The notes under the pieces: generated by a model
What the model saw: only the letters and a program-made list of their open reading frames with translations
Databases searched by the model: none
Told to the model about the DNA's origin: nothing
Position numbers and translations under genes: made by a program
From: Hymenobacter baengnokdamensis
Lineage (GTDB): Bacteria > Bacteroidota > Bacteroidia > Cytophagales > Hymenobacteraceae
Length of the DNA: 64,000 bases
Direction of reading: 5' to 3'
NCBI RefSeq assembly: GCF_008728635.1
Contig: NZ_CP044285.1
Location: 3,534,001-3,598,000, forward strand
Shown here: positions 24,417 through 33,133 of the stretch, piece after piece
How positions within the stretch are numbered: the first letter of the stretch is position 1
How the letters are laid out: each line of letters begins with the position of its first letter

Positions 24417-25748
24417 GTGCCCACTGCTCCGCTCCGCCTGCTCGTTATTACGTACTACTGGCCGCCATCGGGCGGGGCCGGGGTGCAGCGCTGCCTGAAG
24501 TGGGTGAAATACCTGCCCGAGCTGGGCATTGAGCCTACGGTGATTACTGTGGATGCCGACCAGGCAACGTACCCGGTGCGCGACGAAAGTCTGCTGCGCG
24601 AGGTGCCGCCGGGAGTGCGCGTTATTCGCACGGCCACGCTGGAACCGTTTGGGTCTTATCAGAAGCTGACGGGCCGGGCCGTGCCCTACGGCGGTTTTGC
24701 CAACGAAGGGGCACCGAGCCTGACGCAGAAAATGATGCGCTTCGTGCGCGGCAACCTCTTCATTCCGGACCCGCGCCGGGGCTGGAACGCCTACGCCCTG
24801 GCAGCGGTGGAAAAATTACTGGCAGAAGGCGCCACGTTTGACGCGGTGCTCACTTCTTCACCCCCGCACTCGACGCAGCTTATTGGCCTGGAGCTGCAAA
24901 AGAAGCACGGCCTGCGCTGGCTGGCCGACCTGCGCGACCCCTGGACCGACATTTATTATACCAAAGACCTGCACCGCACGGCCGCCGCCGCCTGGCTCGA
25001 CGCGCACTACGAGCAGCAGGTATTACGCCGGGCCGATGCCGTGCTGGTGACCTCGCCCGAAACCGAGCGACTGTTCCGACGCAAGCTGCCCGACCTGGCC
25101 AAAGGTAAAATCGTGGTGCTGCCCAATGGCTACGATGAAGCTGATTTTCAAGGTGTATCGACCCCACCCACCGATTGCCTGCGCATCACGCACGCGGGCA
25201 CCATTACGGCCCGCTACCGCATTGATACACTACTAAAAGCCATCGCCGAATGCCAGCAGCGCTATCCGCTGGTGCCCTGGCGGCTGCGCTTTGTGGGGCA
25301 GGTTGATGCCGGAGTACGCGAGCAGATTGAGGTAGCAAAACTGGCGGCGGTCACGGAGTTTATTCCCTTTGTGCCGCACGAGCAATCAATAGCTTATTTA
25401 TTGAGCAGCAGCATTCTGCTGATGGCCATTCCGGATGTAGCGCTTAACCGGGGAATTTTGCCAGGTAAGATTTTTGAATACCTCGCTACGGCCAAGCCGG
25501 TGCTGTGCGTGGGTCCGGCGGGCTCCGATGCCGACCAGGTGCTGCGCGAGGCCGGGGCGGGCCAGGCCTTGCCCTACGACGACTACGACCTCATGCTCAG
25601 CGCCCTGGAGCAGCTGGCCCGGGATTGGCAGCAAAACCCCAACCTGGACCTACCCCACGCCCGGCCCACGCTGTACTCGCGGCGGGGCCAGGCCGCTCGG
25701 TTGGCCGAGCTGGTGCGGGCGCTGGCTGGCGAAGGCGCAGCTGCGTAA
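24417..25748 (+). CDS. GT4-type glycosyltransferase
   Basis: A 443-residue GT-B-fold glycosyltransferase starting VPTAPLRLLVITYYWPPSG (GTG start). Features are the N-terminal GGAGVQRCLKWVKYLPELG loop, the ADLRDPWTDIYY segment, VLVTSPETERLFRR, the linker KIVVLPNGYDEADF, and a C-terminal nucleotide-sugar site with ILPGKIFEYLATAKPVLCVG. It probably adds a sugar in surface polysaccharide synthesis. It is the first gene of the nonulosonate/glycan locus. The GTG was chosen because a -7 element lies just upstream. The acceptor and donor are unknown. Confidence 0.85.
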   Translation: MPTAPLRLLVITYYWPPSGGAGVQRCLKWVKYLPELGIEPTVITVDADQATYPVRDESLLREVPPGVRVIRTATLEPFGSYQKLTGRAVPYGGFANEGAPSLTQKMMRFVRGNLFIPDPRRGWNAYALAAVEKLLAEGATFDAVLTSSPPHSTQLIGLELQKKHGLRWLADLRDPWTDIYYTKDLHRTAAAAWLDAHYEQQVLRRADAVLVTSPETERLFRRKLPDLAKGKIVVLPNGYDEADFQGVSTPPTDCLRITHAGTITARYRIDTLLKAIAECQQRYPLVPWRLRFVGQVDAGVREQIEVAKLAAVTEFIPFVPHEQSIAYLLSSSILLMAIPDVALNRGILPGKIFEYLATAKPVLCVGPAGSDADQVLREAGAGQALPYDDYDLMLSALEQLARDWQQNPNLDLPHARPTLYSRRGQAARLAELVRALAGEGAAA

Positions 25749-25766
25749 CCCTAAGCCAGGAGCACC

Positions 25767-25774
25767 TATTTTTG
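25767..25774 (+). promoter_or_regulatory. -7 element (TATTTTTG) before pseB
   Basis: Exact TAnnTTTG match 21 bp before the pseB ATG and after the stop of the glycosyltransferase. It could give the Pse genes their own promoter. No convincing -33 TTG at the right distance. Confidence 0.5.
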
Positions 25775-25794
25775 TGGTTTCCTATTCCAGTTTC

Positions 25795-26817
25795 ATGGCT
25801 CTCGACCTCAACGGCAAGTCTTTGCTCATTACCGGCGGCACCGGCTCCTTCGGCAAGCAGTTTGTGCGCACCGTATTTAAGCTGTACCCCGACGTGCGGC
25901 GGCTCATTGTGTTCTCGCGCGATGAGCTGAAGCAATATGAGATGAGCCAGGAGTTTCCGCACAGCAGCTACCCGGCTATCCGCTTTTTTATCGGCGATGT
26001 GCGCGATGCCGAGCGTCTGCACCGGGCTTGCGAAGGCGTAGACATTATCATTCACGCCGCAGCCCTGAAGCAGGTGCCGGCCGCCGAATACAATCCGATG
26101 GAATGTATTAAAACTAATATATTCGGTGCCGAGAATGTTATTAATGCCTCGCTCGACTGCGGCGTAAAGCACGTAGTGGCCCTGAGTACCGACAAGGCTG
26201 CCGCGCCCATCAACCTCTACGGCGCCACCAAGCTGTGTTCGGACAAGCTGTTTGTGGCAGCCAATAACATGAAGGGCTCCAGAGACTTGCGCTTGTCGGT
26301 GGTGCGCTATGGCAACGTAATTGGCTCGCGCGGCTCGGTGGTGCCGTTCTTTTTGCAGCAGCGCCACACGGGCGTGCTCCCCATCACGCACCCCGACATG
26401 ACGCGCTTCAACATCTCGCTCGAAGAAGGTGTGGACCTGGTGCTGTATGCCCTGGAGCACTCCTGGGGCGGTGAGATTTTCGTGCCCAAGATTCCTTCCT
26501 ATAAAATTACGGAAGTGGCTCGCGCCATCGGCCCCGACTGCGAGCAGCGCATTGTGGGCATCCGGCCTGGGGAAAAGTTACACGAAGAAATGATAACCCA
26601 GACTGATGCCCTGAGCACGGTGGAGCTGGACCGCTACTACGTCATTCTGCCCACCACTTCGCCCGGCTGGAAGGAGGAAAGCTTCATTCAGCACTTCGGG
26701 GCCAGGCGCGTGCCCACCGACTTTCACTACGATTCGGCCAATAACAATGAGTGGCTGTCGGCCGAGCAGATTCGGGAGGAAATCCGGCTGCACGTTGACG
26801 CTACTTTTGAAGTATAG
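25795..26817 (+). CDS. pseB: UDP-N-acetylglucosamine 4,6-dehydratase (inverting), PseB
   Basis: First step of pseudaminic acid synthesis: 4,6-dehydration with C5 inversion of UDP-GlcNAc. A 340-residue extended SDR starting MALDLNGKSLLITGGTGSFG (NADP loop TGGTGSFG). Further motifs are LIVFSRDELKQYEM, AAALKQVPAAEYNPMECI and the catalytic STDKAAAPINLYGATKL (Tyr-x3-Lys). Most PseB proteins read DKAANPINLYGATK; here Asn is Ala. The C-terminus has RPGEKLHEEM. An upstream in-frame extension is not coding-like. pseC follows after 35 bp. Confidence 0.94.
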   Translation: MALDLNGKSLLITGGTGSFGKQFVRTVFKLYPDVRRLIVFSRDELKQYEMSQEFPHSSYPAIRFFIGDVRDAERLHRACEGVDIIIHAAALKQVPAAEYNPMECIKTNIFGAENVINASLDCGVKHVVALSTDKAAAPINLYGATKLCSDKLFVAANNMKGSRDLRLSVVRYGNVIGSRGSVVPFFLQQRHTGVLPITHPDMTRFNISLEEGVDLVLYALEHSWGGEIFVPKIPSYKITEVARAIGPDCEQRIVGIRPGEKLHEEMITQTDALSTVELDRYYVILPTTSPGWKEESFIQHFGARRVPTDFHYDSANNNEWLSAEQIREEIRLHVDATFEV

Positions 26818-26852
26818 CTTAACTTACGGTTTACTGTTCTTTCCTGTTCAGG

Positions 26853-28034
26853 TTGAAAACTATCCCTACTCACCCGCTGCCCTACGGCCGCCAGCATATC
26901 ACTGACGAGGACGTGGCCGCCGTCGTGGCTACGCTCCGCTCCGACTTTCTTACGCAGGGGCCACGCGTGGCGGAGTTTGAGGAGAAATTTGCGGCCTATG
27001 TAGGCGCGAAGTTTGCCGTGGCGGTCAGCAACGGCACGGCCGCCCTGCACCTGTGTGCGCTGGCCTTGCAAGTGCAGCCGGGTCAGCGCGTTATCACTAC
27101 GCCTATCACCTTCGCGGCCTCGGCCAACTGCGTGCGCTACTGCGGCGGCGAAGTGTATTTTGCCGATATCGACCCAGCCACTGGTCTGCTCGACCTGCAA
27201 AAGGTGCGGCAGCTGCTCGAAGCCCATCCCAAAGGCTTTTTTACCGGGCTCATACCCGTCGATTTTGCCGGGCTGGCCGTGAACATGGAAGAAGCCCGGG
27301 CGCTGGCCGACGAGTATGACCTCTGGATAATTGAGGATGCCTGCCACGCGCCGGGAGGCTTTTTTATTGATAGTCAAGGCATTGAACGCCGCTGCGGCAG
27401 CGGACAGCTGGCCGAGCTGGCCATCTTCAGCTTCCACCCCGTGAAGCACATTGCCACCGGCGAGGGCGGCATGATAACCACCAACGACGAGCAGCTGTAC
27501 CGCCACCTGCGCCGGCTGCGCACCCACGGCATCGAGCGCGAAGCCAGCGGCCTGCTGCGGCAGGACGAGGGCGGCTGGTACATGGAGATGCAGGAGCTGG
27601 GCTACAACTATCGCATTTCTGATATATTGTGCGCGCTGGGTATCAGCCAGCTGGCGAGGGCCGATGCCGGGCTGGCCCGCCGCCGCGAGCTGGCCCGCGC
27701 CTACGATGCCGCCTTTGCCGCCACGCCGGGCGTGGAGGTGCTGGCGCCCGGCCAGCCCGGCCACGCCTACCATCTCTACGTGATTCAGGTAGCCGACCGG
27801 CGCGGGCTTTATGAGTTCTTACGCGGCAAGAACATTCTGGCGCAGGTACATTACGTACCCGTACACCGCATGCCCTACTACGAGAAGCTGGGTTGGAAAG
27901 CCGGGGATTTTCCGGCTGCCGAAGCCTACTACGCCCGTTGTCTGAGCCTGCCCCTCTACCCCACCCTCACCGATGACGAGCAGGCGTACGTTATCGACTG
28001 CGTGCAGGAATTTTTAGCCCGAAACCCAGCGTGA
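26853..28034 (+). CDS. pseC: UDP-4-keto-6-deoxy-sugar aminotransferase PseC
   Basis: PLP-dependent DegT/DnrJ family enzyme forming UDP-4-amino-4,6-dideoxy-L-AltNAc from the PseB product. 393 residues, TTG start (MKTIPTHPLPYGRQHITDED is the usual PseC N-terminus, and no ATG is nearby). Key motifs are SNGTAALHLCALAL, PVDFAGLAV, IIEDACHAPGG and the PLP lysine in FSFHPVKHIATGEGGM. Its stop overlaps the GTG start of the next gene by 4 bp (GTGA), showing translational coupling. Confidence 0.93.
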   Translation: MKTIPTHPLPYGRQHITDEDVAAVVATLRSDFLTQGPRVAEFEEKFAAYVGAKFAVAVSNGTAALHLCALALQVQPGQRVITTPITFAASANCVRYCGGEVYFADIDPATGLLDLQKVRQLLEAHPKGFFTGLIPVDFAGLAVNMEEARALADEYDLWIIEDACHAPGGFFIDSQGIERRCGSGQLAELAIFSFHPVKHIATGEGGMITTNDEQLYRHLRRLRTHGIEREASGLLRQDEGGWYMEMQELGYNYRISDILCALGISQLARADAGLARRRELARAYDAAFAATPGVEVLAPGQPGHAYHLYVIQVADRRGLYEFLRGKNILAQVHYVPVHRMPYYEKLGWKAGDFPAAEAYYARCLSLPLYPTLTDDEQAYVIDCVQEFLARNPA

Positions 28035-28933
28035 GCACGGTGGCTACGCCCGAACTGCAGGCCTTAACCCAGCGCCTGGCACTGGGTACGGCCCAGTTTG
28101 GGCTGGCCTACGGCATAAACAACCACGGCGGCCAGCCAACTGCCGCCGCCGTGGCCGAGGTGCTGGCCGCGGCCCAGGCCGCTGGCCTCACGCTGCTCGA
28201 CACTGCGGCCGCCTACGGCAACAGCGAGGTGCGGCTGGGTGAGCTGGCGGGACAATATTCAATTTTCTCTATAATCACCAAAATTCCGGCCGGGCCGGCG
28301 GCGCAGGTAACGCAGCACCTCGCGGCCTCGCTGGCGCGGCTGCGACGGCAACGGCTCTACGGCGTATTATTTCACGCTTTTGGCCCCCTGCAGGCCGAGC
28401 CGGGGGCCTGGTCGGCGCTGCGGGCCGCCCGGGCGGCCGGGCAGGTGGGCCACATCGGCGTGTCGCTCTACCATCCGCACGAAGCCGAGTGGCTGCTGGC
28501 TGAAGGCTGGGATATCGACCTCGTGCAAGTGCCTTATAGTGTGTTCGACCAGCGCTTTGCGGCGGTGTTGCCCCGGCTGGCTGCGCAAGGCGTGGAGGTA
28601 CACGTGCGGTCGGCTTTTTTACAGGGCCTGCTGCTGCGCGACCCAACCGACTTACCCGACTTTTTCCGACCACTAGCCCCGAAGCTGACCCAGCTGCGGG
28701 CACTCATCGCCGCAGCCGGCGTGCCACTGCCAGCCGCCCTACTGCTGTTTGCAGCCTACGCGCCGGGGGTGGCGCGGGCCGTGATTGGCGTCGATTCGGT
28801 AGAGAACCTGCGCGAAAACCTGACTGCCGCTGCTTATGCTCACGCCGTGGAAGCCCTGCGGCCAGCCCTGACCGGGCTGGCCGAAACTACCGACACTTTT
28901 ATTCTTCCCTACGCATGGCCGCCGCGCCCCTGA
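28031..28933 (+). CDS. Aldo/keto reductase of the nonulosonate locus
   Basis: A 300-residue AKR-type protein: LALGTAQFGLAYGINNHGG, then LLDTAAAYGNSEVRLGELAG (catalytic Asp and Tyr), then IITKIPAG (Lys) and VLFHAFGP (His). It has the short barrel seen in AKRs of NDP-sugar loci. It is tied to pseC by a GTGA overlap and overlaps the next SDR gene by 19 bp, so it belongs to the pathway operon. It is not one of the six classical Pse enzymes. It may reduce a keto group on the sugar or on a modified nonulosonate, which is an inference from context only. Confidence 0.82.
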   Translation: MSTVATPELQALTQRLALGTAQFGLAYGINNHGGQPTAAAVAEVLAAAQAAGLTLLDTAAAYGNSEVRLGELAGQYSIFSIITKIPAGPAAQVTQHLAASLARLRRQRLYGVLFHAFGPLQAEPGAWSALRAARAAGQVGHIGVSLYHPHEAEWLLAEGWDIDLVQVPYSVFDQRFAAVLPRLAAQGVEVHVRSAFLQGLLLRDPTDLPDFFRPLAPKLTQLRALIAAAGVPLPAALLLFAAYAPGVARAVIGVDSVENLRENLTAAAYAHAVEALRPALTGLAETTDTFILPYAWPPRP

Positions 28934-29721
28934 CCGATTCGTTTTACCGCACGATGTTCGACCTGCGCAGCCAGACTGTGCTGCTGACCGGGGCATATGG
29001 CCACCTCGGCCAAGCCATTGTGGGCGGTTTGCTGGCTCACGGGGCGCAGGTTATTGCCTTGGGGCGTAGTGCCGAAACATTTGCCAAAACTTTCGGAGCG
29101 CCTACCGACAACCTGCATTTCGTTTTCTGCGACGTGGCCGAAACGGCTTCGGTGCAGGCAGCTTTCCGTCAGAGCTTCGACCTCTACGGGCCGCCCAGCG
29201 TGCTCATCAACAACGCTTACTACAGCCGCGGCCAGCAGCCCGATGCGCTGCCCGACGCCGATTTTGCGCTCGGCCTCGACGGCTCGGTGGGCAGCGCCTA
29301 CCGCTGCCTGCGCGAGGTGCTGCCCTACCTGCGCGAAACCGGCAGCGGCAAAATCATCAACGTGGCTTCCATGTACGGCCTGGTGGCCCCCGATTTCGAG
29401 GCCTACGCCGACGCGCCGCAGTTTCTGAATCCGCCGCACTATGGCGCGGGCAAGGCAGCGATGATTCAGCTAACCAAGTACTTCGCCTCGTACCTGGGAC
29501 CGGAGAATATTCAGGTAAACTGCGTGTCGCCTGGAGCCTTTCCTTCTGACAAGGTGCGGCAGAACACCAATTTTGAGGGCGAGCTGCGGCGGCGCATTCC
29601 GCTGGGCCGCGTGGGCGAGCCCCAGGATATAGCGGGCGCGTTTGTGTTTCTCAGTTCGCCCGCGTCGAATTTTGTCACCGGCCACAACCTGGTAGTAGAT
29701 GGCGGCTGGACTATCCGCTAA
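28915..29721 (+). CDS. Short-chain dehydrogenase/reductase of the nonulosonate locus
   Basis: A 268-residue classical SDR. The nucleotide loop is VLLTGAYGHLGQAIVGG, then the NNA-type motif VLINNAYYSRG, the Ser of NVASMYG, and the catalytic PPHYGAGKAAMIQL (Tyr-x3-Lys), ending NLVVDGGWTIR. A second start at 28954 (MFDLRSQTVLLTG) is possible. It overlaps the AKR gene and lies 12 bp before the cytidylyltransferase. Comparable SDRs (PtmA-like) occur in flagellin-glycan loci, but the reaction here is not known. Confidence 0.85.
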   Translation: MAAAPLTDSFYRTMFDLRSQTVLLTGAYGHLGQAIVGGLLAHGAQVIALGRSAETFAKTFGAPTDNLHFVFCDVAETASVQAAFRQSFDLYGPPSVLINNAYYSRGQQPDALPDADFALGLDGSVGSAYRCLREVLPYLRETGSGKIINVASMYGLVAPDFEAYADAPQFLNPPHYGAGKAAMIQLTKYFASYLGPENIQVNCVSPGAFPSDKVRQNTNFEGELRRRIPLGRVGEPQDIAGAFVFLSSPASNFVTGHNLVVDGGWTIR

Positions 29722-29733
29722 AAGCAGGCCTAT

Positions 29734-30489
29734 ATGCTGGAGTCGCCGCAGGTTATTGTTATTATTCAGGCCCGGCTAGGGTCGTCGCGCCTGCCCGGCA
29801 AGTCGCGCCTGCCGCTGCCGCTCGGCGCGGTGGGCAATGCCGCTACTATTCTGGGGCACGTGGTAAGGCGGGCGCAACGCGCTGCTTCGACGAAAACGAT
29901 AATGGTTGCAACGACTACCCAGCCGCTTGATGATGAGCTGGCGACGCTGGCTATTAGTCTGGGCGCAACGGTATTTCGGGGCGATGAGCAGGATGTGCTC
30001 GGCCGCTTTGCCGGCGCGCTGGCGCAGGCTGGCCCGGCCGATACTGTCGTGCGCCTCACGGCCGACAACCCGGCGCTCGACCCGGTTTTTCTGGATAAGG
30101 CCGTAGCGCATCACCTGGTCTCCGGGGCCGATTATACCCATACTACCGGGCTGCCGCTGGGCACTAATATTGAGGTAATGCAAACTTCTGCGCTCCGGCG
30201 CGCCCACGCCGAGGCCCGCCAGTCCGATGAGCGCGAACACGTAACGCCCTACCTGCGCCGCCACCCCGAGCTGTTTCGAGTTGAAACGCTGGCGCTGACG
30301 GTATCTCCCGCCGTGGCGGCATTGCGCCTGACCGTTGACTACCCCAGCGACTATGCGCTGCTAAGCTTGCTTTTTACGGAGCTGGGACCAGCTTTTTCGC
30401 TGACCGACCCGGCCGGACTGCCGGCTCTGGTGGGCCGCTACCCGTGGCTGGCCGATATTAACCGGCATAATGAGCAGGTGCGGGCGTAG
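29734..30489 (+). CDS. SpsF-type cytidylyltransferase (probable CMP-nonulosonate synthetase)
   Basis: A 251-residue protein of the SpsF/COG1861 family: VIIQARLGSSRLPGKSRLPL, MVATTTQPLDDEL, FRGDEQDVLGRFAGAL, VRLTADNPALDP, and LRLTVDYPSDYALL. In Bacillus sps and other nonulosonate loci this family takes the place of PseF/NeuA, so CMP activation of the nonulosonate is the likely role. The classical PseF signature (IPARGGSKRIPRKN) is absent here. The gene lies within the tight run pseC-AKR-SDR-this-pseGH-pseI. Confidence 0.85.
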   Translation: MLESPQVIVIIQARLGSSRLPGKSRLPLPLGAVGNAATILGHVVRRAQRAASTKTIMVATTTQPLDDELATLAISLGATVFRGDEQDVLGRFAGALAQAGPADTVVRLTADNPALDPVFLDKAVAHHLVSGADYTHTTGLPLGTNIEVMQTSALRRAHAEARQSDEREHVTPYLRRHPELFRVETLALTVSPAVAALRLTVDYPSDYALLSLLFTELGPAFSLTDPAGLPALVGRYPWLADINRHNEQVRA

Positions 30490-30511
30490 CCGGGCCGCCT
30501 TTATTTGCAGA

Positions 30512-32053
30512 ATGGTTGACACTTTCGCGGTTAATGATACCCCCCAACAGGCGTTGCCCCGGCTCGTGCTGCGAGCCGATGGGAACAGTCGTATCGGGCT
30601 GGGCCACCTCATGCGGCTGCTGGCGCTGGCCGAAATTCTGCGGGCTGATTTTGGGGAAATCCACTTCCTCATTCAGGCACCCGATGAGAACGTACAAGCG
30701 CTCTTGCGCAACGCGGGCCTCGCGCTGACGGAGCTGCCGCCCGCTGCGCCAGCCACCGAAGCGGCCGAAAGTATGCCCGCCCTGCTTCAGCCAACCGATG
30801 TGCTGGTGCTCGACGGATACAGCTTTGACTATGCGTATCAGCAGCTGGTGCGCCCACTGGCAGCCCGCCTGGTGTGCCTCGACGACCTGCACGCGTTTCC
30901 TTTTGCCGCCGACCTGGTGCTGAATCCGGCAGGCGGCGTGGCCGCTTCGGCCTACCTGCGCCCGCCCACCTGCCGCCTGCTAACCGGTCCGGGCTACGCC
31001 CCGCTGCGCGCTGATTTTCAGTCAGCTGAGCAGCACACTGCAAGCCCTTCGGCCACGCAGGTGCTGGTATGCCTGGGCGGAGCCGACCCGCGCCAGCTCA
31101 CCCGTGCTACAGCCGAGGTTCTGCTGGCTCTGCCAGCCGTGGCGCTGGTTCACGTGGTGGTGGGCAGCGCCTACACTGCCCCGGACGAGCTATACCAGTG
31201 GGCTGCTACCTACCCCGGCCGTCTGCGGCTGCACCGCGCCCTTTCTGCCGCCGAGCTGGCGGCGCTGATGCGCACCTGCGGAGCGGCCGTGCTGTCGCCC
31301 AGCACCATCAGCTACGAGTACTGCGCCGTAAGCGGCGGCTTGCTGCTGCTGCGCCCCACTGCCGAAAACCAGCAGGACCTTGACCATTTTATGCGGAGCG
31401 CTGGCCTGGCGCTGCCTTATACTACGGCGGCCAACGTGCTGACCGCCGACGAGGCCCCGCGCCTGGCCGCCCAGCTACGTCAAGTACAGCGCCGCTATTT
31501 CGACGGGCTGGCCCCCCGGCGACTCCGGCAGGAGTTTACGGCCCTGCGCCTACCAATGGCTCCGCTGCGCCTGCGGCCCGTGCAGCCCGAAGACTCCGCG
31601 CAGCTGCTGGCCTGGACCAATGACCCCGCCACGCGTCGGCAGTCATTTGCGCCCGAGCCGGTGCTGCCAGACCGCCACGAAGCCTGGCTGGCTGGCCAGT
31701 TGGCCGCGCCCGACCGCCACCTGCTGCTGCTGGCCGAAACAACCGATACCGGGGCAGCAGCGGGCCTTATTCGCTTTTCAATTTCGACGGCTAACGAAGC
31801 CGAAATAACGGCTACGCTTAGCTACTCGCTCGGCCCTGACTACCGGGGACGGGGCTGGGCCGCTCCCCTCCTGGTAGCCGGTACGCGCGCTGTGCTGGCG
31901 CAGTTTCCGCGGGTGCAGCGCGTGCTGGGGGAGGTTAAAGCAGATAATGAAGCTTCCGTCCGGGCTTTCCGGCGGGCGGGGTTTGCGCAGGCCGAGGCGG
32001 CAGGCCCGGCGGGCGGCCTTACCTTCGTGTGGATAGCTGCTCCGGCAGCCTAG
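30512..32053 (+). CDS. Fused PseG (UDP-sugar hydrolase) and PseH (N-acetyltransferase)
   Basis: A 513-residue bifunctional protein. Residues ~15-345 are PseG, which removes UDP from UDP-2,4-diacetamido-trideoxy-altrose: LRADGNSRIGLGHLMRLLAL (catalytic-type His32), VLDGYSFDY, LVCLDDLHAFPF, VLVCLGGADPRQLT, and the GT-B-like C-terminal half. Residues 349-513 are a GNAT acetyltransferase (PseH: PLRLRPVQPEDSAQLLAWTN, acetyl-CoA loop YRGRGWAAPLL, VKADNEASVRAFRRAGF). A Met at the junction (residue 349) could allow a free PseH. The ATG at 30512 is chosen over a longer frame. PseH acts before PseG in the pathway, so the fusion joins consecutive steps. Confidence 0.9.
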   Translation: MVDTFAVNDTPQQALPRLVLRADGNSRIGLGHLMRLLALAEILRADFGEIHFLIQAPDENVQALLRNAGLALTELPPAAPATEAAESMPALLQPTDVLVLDGYSFDYAYQQLVRPLAARLVCLDDLHAFPFAADLVLNPAGGVAASAYLRPPTCRLLTGPGYAPLRADFQSAEQHTASPSATQVLVCLGGADPRQLTRATAEVLLALPAVALVHVVVGSAYTAPDELYQWAATYPGRLRLHRALSAAELAALMRTCGAAVLSPSTISYEYCAVSGGLLLLRPTAENQQDLDHFMRSAGLALPYTTAANVLTADEAPRLAAQLRQVQRRYFDGLAPRRLRQEFTALRLPMAPLRLRPVQPEDSAQLLAWTNDPATRRQSFAPEPVLPDRHEAWLAGQLAAPDRHLLLLAETTDTGAAAGLIRFSISTANEAEITATLSYSLGPDYRGRGWAAPLLVAGTRAVLAQFPRVQRVLGEVKADNEASVRAFRRAGFAQAEAAGPAGGLTFVWIAAPAA

Positions 32054-32068
32054 TCCTGGTTTTTGCTC

Positions 32069-33133
32069 ATGGAAATTACGATTGGTAGCCGCCCCGTTGG
32101 GCCGGCGCATTTGCCGTTTATTATTGCCGAGATGTCGGGCAATCATAACCAGCGCCTCGACCGGGCGCTGGCCCTCGTGGATGCCGCCGCTGCCGCCGGG
32201 GTCCACGCCCTCAAGCTTCAGACCTACACTGCCGATACCATCAGCATGGATACCGGCTTCGTTATTCGCGAAGATGGGCAATCGCTGTGGGAGGGCAAAA
32301 GCCTGTACCAGCTATATAAAGAAGCCTATACTCCGTGGGAGTGGCACGCGCCCATTTTTGAGCGGGCGCGCCAGCACGGCCTGCTGGCCTTCAGCTCGCC
32401 GTTTGATGAGTCGGCGGTCGACTTTCTGGAAACTCTCGACGTGCCCGCTTACAAGATTGCCTCCTTCGAAAATGCTCACTGGCCGCTGCTGCGCCGCGTA
32501 GCTGCTACCGGCAAACCCGTGATTGTGAGCACCGGAGCCGCTACGCTCAGCGAAATCGACGAGGCCGTGCGGGTGCTGCGCCAGGCTGGCTGCCGCGAGC
32601 TGGTGCTGTTAAAATGTACCAGCACGTATCCAGCCTCTCCCCTTACTACCAACTTACGCACCATCCCGGTGCTGGCCGAAACCTTTGGCTGCCCGGTGGG
32701 CCTGAGCGACCATACGATGGGCGTGGGGGCCAGCGTGGCCGCCGTGGCGCTGGGTGCCTGCGTTATTGAAAAGCACTTTACCCTACGCCGCGCCGACGGC
32801 GGCGTCGATTCGGCCTTTTCGCTGGAGCCCGAGGAGCTAAAGCTATTGGTCGATGAAACCACTCGCGCCCACCAGGCTTTGGGCACGGTGCAGCTTTGCG
32901 TGCAGCCCAGTGAGGAGAAAAGCCGCGTCTTCAAACGAAGCATCTACGTGGCCCGGCCCGTAGCTGCCGGCGAGGTATTCACTGCTGATAACCTGCGCAT
33001 TATCCGGCCCGGCGACGGCCTGCTGCCCCGGCACTGGGACGTGGTGCTGGGCCGCCGCGCCACTCGCGACCTCACGCCCGGCACCCCCCTTACCTGGGAC
33101 GCCCTGCTTGGCGAACCGGTGTCCCGGTCGTGA
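32069..33133 (+). CDS. pseI: Pseudaminic acid synthase PseI
   Basis: Condenses phosphoenolpyruvate with 2,4-diacetamido-2,4,6-trideoxy-L-altrose. A 354-residue NeuB-family protein: IIAEMSGNHNQRLDRAL, ALKLQTYTADTIS, FSSPFDESAVDFLE, KIASFENAHWPLL, LLKCTSTYPASP, LSDHTMGV and VIEKHFTLRRADGGVDSAFS. The last ~70 residues are an antifreeze/SAF domain (RSIYVARPVAAGEVF). The AltNAc-type motif and the pseB/pseC context favour pseudaminic over sialic acid. The stop overlaps the next GTG start by 4 bp. Confidence 0.93.
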   Translation: MEITIGSRPVGPAHLPFIIAEMSGNHNQRLDRALALVDAAAAAGVHALKLQTYTADTISMDTGFVIREDGQSLWEGKSLYQLYKEAYTPWEWHAPIFERARQHGLLAFSSPFDESAVDFLETLDVPAYKIASFENAHWPLLRRVAATGKPVIVSTGAATLSEIDEAVRVLRQAGCRELVLLKCTSTYPASPLTTNLRTIPVLAETFGCPVGLSDHTMGVGASVAAVALGACVIEKHFTLRRADGGVDSAFSLEPEELKLLVDETTRAHQALGTVQLCVQPSEEKSRVFKRSIYVARPVAAGEVFTADNLRIIRPGDGLLPRHWDVVLGRRATRDLTPGTPLTWDALLGEPVSRS

